DNA from: a virus
Virus record (IMG/VR): IMGVR_UViG_3300045999_001001
Coordinates: 1-32,548 of that record
Reading direction: 5' to 3' (one strand)
DNA: 32,548 nucleotides
The position numbers and the translations under genes are program-made. Shown piece by piece: positions 1-4,395 of the stretch. Below the pieces are notes generated by a model. It did no database searches. It had not been told where the DNA came from and saw nothing but the letters and a program-made list of their open reading frames with translations. Numbering within the stretch: position 1 is the stretch's first letter; the number at the start of each line of letters is the position of its first letter.

Positions 1-1
1 C

Positions 2-274
2 GTGAATTCTGCGTTTAGGTCAAAAGCCGTAAATGATGCAGTGGGTTCAAAAGATTCCAGTCAACATCGGCGTGGGTGTGCGGCTGATATTCGAGTGCCA
101 GGCATGAAACCAGATGAGGTGGTCAGGGCGATTATTGAAGCTGGATTGCCTTATGACCAAGTTATCAGGGAGTTTGACCGCTGGACCCATGTCAGCATAC
201 CTAATGCAGGGGATATTAAGCCTAGAGAAATGGCCTTGATTATTGACAAATCAGGGACAAGGGCGTTTGCTTAA
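2..274 (+). CDS. Endolysin, M15-type D-Ala-D-Ala peptidase domain (5' truncated)
   Basis: C-terminal part of a peptidoglycan endopeptidase of the M15/VanY-like group, which cleaves cell-wall peptides at lysis. The zinc-site pattern is visible: His22 in SSQHRRG, Asp29 in AADI and His63 in WTHVSI, with the usual spacing. The sequence opens at NSAFRS, normally preceded in this family by about 60-70 residues, so the GTG at position 2 is probably an internal codon and the gene runs off the left edge. Its stop overlaps the stop of the convergent 30-aa ORF on the other strand. The domain call is family knowledge applied to visible motifs; only the length is inferred. Confidence 0.85.
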   Translation: MNSAFRSKAVNDAVGSKDSSQHRRGCAADIRVPGMKPDEVVRAIIEAGLPYDQVIREFDRWTHVSIPNAGDIKPREMALIIDKSGTRAFA

Positions 275-363
275 TCGGCGTAAAAATGCAGCATTGCCAA
301 TAAAACGCCAATGCCGATGATTGCGCCAATAAACAAAATTGCGATGGTTATGAGGACTTCCAT
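271..363 (-). CDS. 30-aa single-span membrane microprotein
   Basis: A short ORF starting MEVLITIAILFIG with a continuous hydrophobic stretch over residues 3-26, so a single membrane span. A good Shine-Dalgarno (AGGAGA) lies about 10 nt upstream, inside the end of the preceding gene, and the two genes overlap by 16 bp. It is the last gene of the leftward operon and its stop codon overlaps that of the endolysin. No family recognised. A holin-like or other lysis role would suit a small membrane protein beside an endolysin, but that rests on position only. Confidence 0.6.
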   Translation of the reverse strand: MEVLITIAILFIGAIIGIGVLLAMLHFYAD

Positions 364-548
364 TTTTTGCACATCTCCTGTACTTTTTGGGACTTTTTCT
401 TTTTATCACAAATATTGCTGAGTTGTTTCAATTTGTACTGCATTTGCATTTGTGCTGGAGTTGGTGGAAGTGGTGGGTCTTTCGGCAATAAACCCGCCAC
501 GCCCAGCCAACAGCACACAGCGCCAACAAGTAGTCGGTCAAATATCAT
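348..548 (-). CDS. Small protein with hydrophobic N-terminus and basic C-terminus
   Basis: 66 aa. Residues 5-21 are hydrophobic (signal anchor or signal peptide), followed by a Pro-rich turn (DPPLPPTP) and a Lys-rich tail with two Cys. There is no clean lipobox: the VGAVCC stretch lacks the small residue expected before Cys. ATGA overlap with the upstream gene and a purine-rich GAGGGCGAAGA before the start support translation. The topology (anchor, Pro-rich linker, charged tail) resembles small spanin subunits, and it lies close to an endolysin, but I see no homology proving this. Function unknown. Confidence 0.65.
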   Translation of the reverse strand: MIFDRLLVGAVCCWLGVAGLLPKDPPLPPTPAQMQMQYKLKQLSNICDKKKKSQKVQEMCKKWKSS

Positions 549-757
549 TCTTCGCCCTCATGTTCTTTGAGCCTGCGCTGTAACCGACCGATGCGTTCTA
601 CGTTGTAAGTGACGATAGAGGCCGCGTACTCAACTGCCGACTCAGCCTCCAGCTTCTTGATAACCGCCTCTCGCAGTTCCTTGGCGATGATTTCGTTGAT
701 GGTCTTTGGCCTAGTCAACTCTTTAAGGTATTTCAGCGTTGGGTCAATCAAGTTCAT
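545..757 (-). CDS. Hypothetical helical protein
   Basis: 70 aa, mostly charged and helix-prone (TINEIIAKELREAVIKKLEA), no Cys and no membrane segment. Residues 16-60 could form an amphipathic helix or short coiled coil. It overlaps the genes on both sides by 4 bp (ATGA type), the signature of a translationally coupled operon. Not recognised; no function proposed. Confidence 0.7.
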   Translation of the reverse strand: MNLIDPTLKYLKELTRPKTINEIIAKELREAVIKKLEAESAVEYAASIVTYNVERIGRLQRRLKEHEGEE

Positions 758-948
758 TTAAGCGCCCTAATAAAAATAGCAAAGCTGTGCAGTGTGTCCT
801 GACCAAAACCCTCCATTTTCTCGATATGCTGTGCAACCTCCTCAATAACTTGGTCTCGGTAAGGGTTGGTTGACACGTTTTGCACGGCACGTTTACGCCA
901 CAGGCTTTGGCGTTCCAGTTCATTGAATGCTTCATCTTCTTCAGTCAT
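754..948 (-). CDS. Hypothetical acidic small protein
   Basis: 64 aa, beginning MTEEDEAFNELERQS. The start at 948 is preferred over the longer frame beginning at 981 because it is preceded by GGGAG and forms an ATGA overlap with the upstream stop, as elsewhere in this operon. The N-terminus (EDEAFNELERQ, then a basic WRKRA) resembles a small conserved phage protein I have seen unannotated in other phages, but no function is known to me. The C-terminus is mildly hydrophobic (HSFAIFIRALK). Confidence 0.7.
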   Translation of the reverse strand: MTEEDEAFNELERQSLWRKRAVQNVSTNPYRDQVIEEVAQHIEKMEGFGQDTLHSFAIFIRALK

Positions 949-1259
949 ATCAACTCCCGCTGTATAGGCACGAAACACCATTCACGTTCTGCTCTGCCTG
1001 ACTTGGACTTGGTGACTCGACCAGTTAACTCAACCAAGCCTATCTTGGCCAACTCAGGCAACCGCCTTGCGACTTGATTGCCATCCAGCCCAGTCAGTTC
1101 AGCGATGCCATCTTTGCCCCGTGCGCCAAAACGCTGGAGGCAACCCACTATTAAGTCAAAGTGCTGCCGAGCCAAATCTTGTGCTTGGTCTGCGGCGGCG
1201 TGGCTGGTGGCCGGGTCAAGAGACCTTGCCAGATTAAAATGGGATTGTTGTATCGTCAT
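945..1259 (-). CDS. Winged-helix-like DNA-binding protein
   Basis: 104 aa. Residues 30-80 read like a winged helix: a helix (HFDLIVGCLQRFG), then GIAELTGLDGNQVARRLPEL as the helix-turn-helix, and LVELTGRVTKS followed by a hydrophobic WCFVP strand as the wing. This resembles MarR/replication-terminator-type folds. The start at 1259 has GGGAG 8 nt upstream and overlaps the previous gene by 26 bp; the longer frame from 1322 lacks this. It may regulate transcription or act in replication; its place beside recombination genes does not decide between them. Confidence 0.7.
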   Translation of the reverse strand: MTIQQSHFNLARSLDPATSHAAADQAQDLARQHFDLIVGCLQRFGARGKDGIAELTGLDGNQVARRLPELAKIGLVELTGRVTKSKSGRAEREWCFVPIQRELI

Positions 1260-1479
1260 TGTCAAACTCCCGAGGCTGTTGGCGTTCAGTTGGCTTGAGG
1301 TCGTAACAGTTTGCCCAACCATCCCAACCGCCCTTGGGCAGCGGCATCACATCCAGTTTGATTTTAAGATTGCCGTTATCTTCAAACACCGAGCCGATGT
1401 TTTGATAGCGTTTCTTTTCCTCGCCCATCTTATTGACGTATGAGCCAGTAACCACAGTGATGTCTTTAATCTTTTTCAT
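1234..1479 (-). CDS. Small protein with SSB-like acidic C-terminal tip
   Basis: 81 aa. The N-terminal 50 residues look beta-rich (KKIKDITVVTGSYVNKMG, then KKRYQNIGSVFE and LKIKLDVMPL). The extreme C-terminus reads DNDDTTIPF, strikingly like the DDDIPF tip by which bacterial SSB recruits DNA-repair proteins. It lies directly downstream of the exonuclease (ATGA overlap) and the annealing protein. I infer a minimal ssDNA-binding protein or a mimic of the SSB tail. The body is shorter than a canonical SSB (about 110 aa of OB fold), so an OB fold is not shown. The start has only a weak SD and probably depends on translational coupling. Confidence 0.65.
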   Translation of the reverse strand: MKKIKDITVVTGSYVNKMGEEKKRYQNIGSVFEDNGNLKIKLDVMPLPKGGWDGWANCYDLKPTERQQPREFDNDDTTIPF

Positions 1480-2081
1480 GCAAGGCTTTCAAGTTGTTGG
1501 ATTTTCAGGTCTACATCACCCAGAAATTGGATGACTGAATTCTCAAGCGAATCAACCAGTTGTTTGTCAAAGTTGATGCGTTTGATGAATAGTTGGTATT
1601 TTTCTGGCATCCGTGGGTCAAAGGATACAAAGTCGCACCACGGGCGTTCTGTGCAGGCCATTTGCCACATCATTTGAGTGATGTACTTTTCGGGCACTTT
1701 TTGGTCAAGCAGGGTTGCAATGTGGGTTGCGGTATTGGGGCATTTGATTTCCACCAAACCATCACCCGCCAAGCCATCAGGAGACGCACCAGACATCGTG
1801 ATAGATGGGTGGGTAATGAACCCTACCTCAGATACCAAAATGTCCACCTTGGCCTCGTAAGCGGCTCGGGCAAATGGTTCGGTATCTGTACCCCACTGCA
1901 TTGCTGAGTTGCTGAATGACTCGGCAGGCTTGCCTGTCATGCGTTCGCACACGAGCTGGGCCATGTAATTGTCCCTGCTGGTGCTGTAACCCGTCTTGGT
2001 CTTGGCGATGATGTCCGCAACCCTGCTGGCGGTGACCTTGCCACATCTGGCGGCAAACCATTCTGTTGTACCTTGGTCCAT
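1476..2081 (-). CDS. YqaJ/lambda-exonuclease-type recombinase nuclease
   Basis: 201 aa. Makes 3' single strands from double-strand ends for recombination by the partner annealing protein. Motifs of the YqaJ (PF09588-type) PD-(D/E)XK nuclease are in order: an N-terminal TEWFAARCGKVTASR segment (residues 6-20), GTDTEPFAR (64-72, Glu68), SPDGL (100-104, Asp102), VEIKCP (110-115, Glu111 and Lys113) and Gln136 in TQMMWQMACT. Length is normal for phage members. Its start overlaps the Erf-like stop as TAATG, so the two are probably made together. All expected catalytic residues are present, so I expect an active enzyme. Confidence 0.93.
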   Translation of the reverse strand: MDQGTTEWFAARCGKVTASRVADIIAKTKTGYSTSRDNYMAQLVCERMTGKPAESFSNSAMQWGTDTEPFARAAYEAKVDILVSEVGFITHPSITMSGASPDGLAGDGLVEIKCPNTATHIATLLDQKVPEKYITQMMWQMACTERPWCDFVSFDPRMPEKYQLFIKRINFDKQLVDSLENSVIQFLGDVDLKIQQLESLA

Positions 2082-2650
2082 TATTTAGCCCCTTCCAGCA
2101 AAGCCTTTTTAGCGTCTTTTTTGGCGATGACCTTGGTAACCCATGCCTGTTCGCCTTTGGTGGCTGTATAGGCCGTTTTATAGGTTTTCTGCAACTCTGC
2201 AATGGTGGTGACTTCATCCATTGCAGCCAGCAAATCAGCCATTTGGTTCTCGTTAACCTCGGACTTAACCTCAGTGCGTCTGCTGGCGCTGTTGCCATCG
2301 TCATCCTCTGGTGCAATACCGCAGGCAGCCATCAAACTGTACCGCCTGGCATAAGTCAGGGCAGACCCAAACCCTTGCGGGTCTTGTTTGGCGGCTGGAA
2401 CGTGCAGGGTGCCGCACTCGAGCATTTCACCCGATTCGTGCAGGAATACAGTTTCAACCATAACCCCATCGTTGCAGTCGTAATTCTTTTGAATCAGGGC
2501 AATGCCGTTGTCGTTCAGCCCTTGGATGACTGCCTCAACGCAGGCGGCAAGGTCGGCATAGCGGCTTTTGAAGTGCGGGTTGGTAGAAGATTTCAGGGCA
2601 GGGCCAAAGGCTTTTTGTGCTTTGACCAGTGCGGTTGCGATGTTTTTCAT
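2081..2650 (-). CDS. erf: Erf-family single-strand annealing protein
   Basis: 189 aa. Anneals complementary single strands during phage recombination and genome circularisation. The Erf-family core (PF04404-type) is evident: an N-terminal KAFGPALKSSTNPHFKSRYADL stretch (residues 14-34) and the hallmark GFGSALTYARRYSLMAACG (93-111) followed by an acidic EDDDGN. The C-terminal third is more variable and helical. The start at 2650 is chosen over 2686 because AGGAG lies 8 nt upstream and the product then opens MKNIATALVKAQ, as in relatives. It pairs with the exonuclease immediately downstream as a Red-like two-component system. Confidence 0.93.
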   Translation of the reverse strand: MKNIATALVKAQKAFGPALKSSTNPHFKSRYADLAACVEAVIQGLNDNGIALIQKNYDCNDGVMVETVFLHESGEMLECGTLHVPAAKQDPQGFGSALTYARRYSLMAACGIAPEDDDGNSASRRTEVKSEVNENQMADLLAAMDEVTTIAELQKTYKTAYTATKGEQAWVTKVIAKKDAKKALLEGAK

Positions 2651-2664
2651 TTTGAGACTCCTGT

Positions 2665-2928
2665 TTATTTGTAACGTGGGCCGCAAGTCACATCAACAAC
2701 CGTTTCAGCGGAGTATCCGTTTATCTTGCGTTTTGCATAAATTGGAATTGCACGAAGTCCTGCGGTTTCGCACTGTTTAATTCCATCGATCACTTCATTT
2801 CTACCCATCGACTGAATGTGTTTATCCATGACCAGTTCTTGCATGGTGGTCTCGCCCCGTGTTTCTACGGATGCTGGTGTTTTGCTGGCACAACCGACCA
2901 AAGCCAAAAGTAAAAAAATGTATTTCAT
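2665..2928 (-). CDS. Putative lipoprotein
   Basis: 87 aa. MKYIFLLLALVGC is a classic lipoprotein signal: two charged or polar residues, a hydrophobic core, and lipobox LVGC with lipidated Cys13. The mature part is about 75 residues with Cys at residues 54 and 82, possibly a disulfide. AAGGAG lies 8 nt before the ATG; the longer frame starting at 3162 belongs to no plausible protein. Phage lipoproteins in early operons can alter the host surface (for example superinfection exclusion), which is a guess here. No specific family recognised. Confidence 0.75.
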   Translation of the reverse strand: MKYIFLLLALVGCASKTPASVETRGETTMQELVMDKHIQSMGRNEVIDGIKQCETAGLRAIPIYAKRKINGYSAETVVDVTCGPRYK

Positions 2929-2938
2929 TGTTTGCTCC

Positions 2939-3208
2939 TTAAAAAGTTTTGTTGAAATGTGCATTGATTGCCCGACCCACACGCTGGCGACTTGGCGGCT
3001 CGTAACCAGCGTATTCTTTGACCTCTTGCTCAATCCATTGGAAGTGCAGCTTGGGCAAGTCGTAAGTGATGTCGACACCATCTTTGAAAACAAAGATGTC
3101 AAAGTGACCATCGGCATAGCAATCTTCATCTTCATACCAAGTCCACTTGACTGTGACTTCATCCCAAATCAGGAAAGTGGTGAATTCGCCTTCTTCTTCG
3201 TCATACAT
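2939..3208 (-). CDS. Hypothetical acidic, aromatic-rich protein
   Basis: 89 aa, strongly acidic N-terminal half (MYDEEEGEFTTFLIWDE) rich in Trp, Tyr and Phe with alternating beta-like residues, and a more basic C-terminal end (PPSRQRVGRAINAHFNKTF). GGAG lies 9 nt upstream of the ATG, overlapping the end of the preceding 38-aa ORF. The very acidic surface could suit DNA mimicry or binding of a basic partner, but nothing in the sequence proves it. Confidence 0.7.
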   Translation of the reverse strand: MYDEEEGEFTTFLIWDEVTVKWTWYEDEDCYADGHFDIFVFKDGVDITYDLPKLHFQWIEQEVKEYAGYEPPSRQRVGRAINAHFNKTF

Positions 3209-3210
3209 GA

Positions 3211-3327
3211 TTAAGGTCTCCAGTACAGAACATCAAGAATGACCACCACGATGGCGGCAACGGATACAAACCAGAGGGCAACATTTGCCCAGTTGGTTGG
3301 TTTTTTGTAGTGTTCAATGTCAAACAT
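3211..3327 (-). CDS. 38-aa membrane microprotein
   Basis: An ORF opening MFDIEHYKKPTNWANVAL with one membrane span (about residues 15-34, rich in V, A, I and L) and a short C-terminal LYWRP. AAGGA lies about 7 nt before the ATG. It fills the gap between the zinc-ribbon gene and the acidic protein gene in the leftward operon, and its stop nearly abuts the next start. The charged N-terminus suggests cytoplasmic N-in orientation. Function unknown. Confidence 0.65.
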   Translation of the reverse strand: MFDIEHYKKPTNWANVALWFVSVAAIVVVILDVLYWRP

Positions 3328-3341
3328 GGTTTTTCCTTTGT

Positions 3342-3355
3342 GGGGCTTGCGCCCC
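3342..3355 (-). other. GC hairpin with GNRA-type loop between two leftward genes
   Basis: On the leftward transcript this reads GGGGC-GCAA-GCCCC, a perfect 5-bp stem closed by a GCAA tetraloop. It sits just after the stop of the first operon gene and just before the SD of the 38-aa ORF. No U-run follows, so it is more likely an mRNA stability or processing element, or a weak pause, than a terminator. Confidence 0.5.
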
Positions 3356-3362
3356 GTTTGGT

Positions 3363-3812
3363 TTACTTAACAATTTCAATTAATGCTGTGCCGTGGTATT
3401 TATCGGCAACTTCAGTCATTGCCTTGATAAATTCTTGGCCTGCTCTTGCGCGATTGCGATAGGCCCATTCCAGATTGGTTTTGGCGGCTGCTTGTTGGCG
3501 AAGGTCACCTTGCTCAAAAGGGATTTCTTCTTTGCTCATCATCCGAACTTTTACAGTTTTAGGAGTAAGTTCACCAGACTTTACTTTTTCAGCCTTGGCA
3601 ATCAATTCAGGTATTTCTGCGCTAATGTTAGAAATAATTTTGTCTGTCATGGTGCGGCTTACTTGGACTGGTGGGAAGTTGCGACCAGAGCAAACACCAG
3701 AAAACCAGCCTTCTTTTACTGTGTAACCATGCTTGGACATTAAGCCACCAACAACAGCTTGTTGGCGACCGCAGCATTGGCAATTGCCGCGAATTTGTTT
3801 AGTTACATTCAT
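3363..3812 (-). CDS. Zinc-ribbon-containing phage protein of unknown function
   Basis: 149 aa and the first gene of the leftward operon. Residues 8-45 carry CQCCGRQ, then SKHGYTVKEGWFSGVCSG and PPVQVSR, a pattern (CxxC, HGY, G-x-C-x-G, PP) that recurs in many phage proteins without known function and looks like a metal-binding ribbon. The rest is helical and charged. The start at 3812 has AAGGA about 10 nt upstream and lies about 40 nt from the predicted transcription start; the longer frame to 3884 would run into the promoter. As the first early-left product it may be a regulator, but this is inference. Confidence 0.75.
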   Translation of the reverse strand: MNVTKQIRGNCQCCGRQQAVVGGLMSKHGYTVKEGWFSGVCSGRNFPPVQVSRTMTDKIISNISAEIPELIAKAEKVKSGELTPKTVKVRMMSKEEIPFEQGDLRQQAAAKTNLEWAYRNRARAGQEFIKAMTEVADKYHGTALIEIVK

Positions 3813-3860
3813 CTTGCTTTTCCTTAAAGACCCTGTGCGGAATTGCTGGGGCATGGGTGC

Positions 3861-3889
3861 ATTATTAAGTAAAGTTAACCCCATGTAAA
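3861..3889 (-). promoter_or_regulatory. Leftward promoter of the recombination operon
   Basis: On the minus strand TTTACA (3889-3884) is followed after 17 nt by AATAAT (3866-3861), close to the sigma-70 consensus. Predicted start of transcription is near 3854, about 40 nt before the ATG at 3812. An AAGTTA box lies in the spacer (3872-3877). Confidence 0.6.
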
Positions 3890-3899
3890 GGGTTTTTTA

Positions 3900-3914
3900 T
3901 AGGGACTTTCCCTA
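3900..3914. promoter_or_regulatory. Inverted repeat, candidate operator
   Basis: TAGGGA-CTT-TCCCTA is a perfect 6-bp inverted repeat with a 3-nt centre, midway between the two divergent promoters. Its position fits a repressor site controlling both directions; the binder is unknown, the adjacent Cro-like protein being the obvious candidate. Confidence 0.45.
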
Positions 3915-3917
3915 GTG

Positions 3918-3945
3918 TTGCTTTTAAGTTAATCCAAGTTACAAT
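3918..3945 (+). promoter_or_regulatory. Rightward promoter; nearly leaderless cro-like transcript
   Basis: TTGCTT (3918-3923), a 16-nt spacer and TACAAT (3940-3945). Transcription would begin about 6-7 nt later, at or next to the ATG at 3952, so the repressor mRNA would have no leader, and indeed no SD is present. Two AAGTTA boxes lie in or against the spacer. Confidence 0.55.
3926..3941. repeat. Two AAGTTA boxes spaced 10 bp
   Basis: AAGTTA at 3926-3931 and 3936-3941 are one helical turn apart within the rightward promoter, and a third copy at 3872-3877 lies in the leftward promoter spacer. Such a set could be half-sites for the YdaS/Cro-like protein, but they are short and A/T-rich. Confidence 0.35.
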
Positions 3946-3951
3946 GGCGCA

Positions 3952-4119
3952 ATGACAAAAGAACAGCTTATCAAATTGGCAGGGTCACAGAGTGAGCTTG
4001 CAAGGCTTTTGGGCATCAGCAAGCCTGCGGTCTGCCAGTGGAAGGCACAAATCCCTGAGTTGCGTTTGCGCCAGCTCAAGGACTTGAAGCCTGAGTGGTT
4101 TTTAACGGAGGAAACATGA
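3952..4119 (+). CDS. YdaS/Cro-like helix-turn-helix repressor
   Basis: 55 aa. A compact helix-turn-helix protein: GSQSELARLLGISKPAVCQW (residues 11-30) is a textbook Cro/YdaS motif, and the PELRLRQLKDLKP part supplies the final helices. Phage members bind operators between divergent early promoters and choose early or late transcription or lysogeny, which suits its position. An earlier ATG at 3944 reads into a stop after three codons, so 3952 is the start. No SD; the promoter at 3918-3945 predicts leaderless translation. No CI-type partner or integrase is visible here, so lysogeny cannot be judged. Confidence 0.85.
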   Translation: MTKEQLIKLAGSQSELARLLGISKPAVCQWKAQIPELRLRQLKDLKPEWFLTEET

Positions 4120-4265
4120 AAAAAGCACTGATTGCAATTTGGATTGCAGTATCAACCACAACAGTCTGGGCGGCTTGCTCAACGCACACTTACTATGCCA
4201 ATGGAAGGTATGTCACCTGCACCACCTGCTGTTATGGAAATAATTGCAACACAAGCTGTTATTGA
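4116..4265 (+). CDS. Secreted Cys-rich 49-aa peptide
   Basis: MKKALIAIWIAVSTTTVWA is a clear Sec signal peptide with a probable signal-peptidase cut after WAA or WA. The mature part is about 29 residues with six Cys (CSTH, CTTCCYGNNC, SCY) and several Tyr, suggesting disulfide bonding in the periplasm. The ATGA overlap with the repressor stop and GGAGG before the ATG show coupling. Similar signal-plus-Cys-rich short peptides occur in other phages without known roles. Being in the immediate-early operon, a surface or envelope effect early in infection is plausible. Confidence 0.7.
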   Translation: MKKALIAIWIAVSTTTVWAACSTHTYYANGRYVTCTTCCYGNNCNTSCY

Positions 4266-4280
4266 GTTAAAATAAAAAAA

Positions 4281-4392
4281 AGACGCTTGGCGGCGTTTCA
4301 CAGTGGGGCTACCCCTGATGTCTGCTGGTACTGTGCCAGTCCGCCAACACCCGCAAGGGTGAGACCTCAGGGTTAGCCCTTTTTTTTGGGCT
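4281..4392 (+). promoter_or_regulatory. Structured RNA leader upstream of the replication gene (three-way junction with long-range pairing)
   Basis: Base pairing read by eye. A long stem joins 4306-4323 to 4362-4379 (6 bp, 1x1 mismatch, 6 bp, 1x1 mismatch, 4 bp). It encloses hairpin CTGG/CCAG (4325-4328 with 4336-4339) and hairpin CACCC-GCAA-GGGTG (4348-4361). The joiner CCGCCAA (4341-4347) is perfectly complementary to TTGGCGG (4287-4293), which sits in the loop of an upstream hairpin (4281-4286 with 4293-4298). The 3' strand ends at a T8 tract, and AGCCC (4375-4379) can instead pair with GGGCT (4388-4392), 3 nt before the ATG. The order of pairings resembles nested double pseudoknots (HDV-like topology), but I see no ribozyme signature. 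A regulatory switch or attenuator is inferred. Confidence 0.6.
4306..4387 (+). terminator. Intrinsic-terminator-like stem plus T8 in tR1 position
   Basis: The 16-pair stem ending in GGGTTAGCCC runs straight into eight T residues, the shape of a rho-independent terminator although its loop carries two further hairpins. It separates the cro-like/secreted-peptide genes from the replication genes, as tR1 does in lambda, so early transcription could be gated here. Confidence 0.55.
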
Positions 4393-4395
4393 TTT

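Noticed and set aside
2066-2674. 202-aa plus-strand ORF over the erf gene
   Set aside because: Antisense to the Erf-like gene with its family motif; Phe/Gly-rich shadow product.
2816-3214. 132-aa plus-strand ORF
   Set aside because: Runs against the lipoprotein and acidic-protein genes, both with good SDs; no RBS of its own.
4296-4380. tRNA or tRNA-like gene
   Set aside because: No T-loop GGTTCGA box, no D-arm pattern and no anticodon arm; the three-way junction does not fit a cloverleaf.
4281-4392. HDV-like self-cleaving ribozyme
   Set aside because: The order of pairings matches the nested double pseudoknot, but the P1 strand starts with U rather than G, there is no P1.1 pair between hairpin loop and joiner, and no clear catalytic C in the last joining segment.
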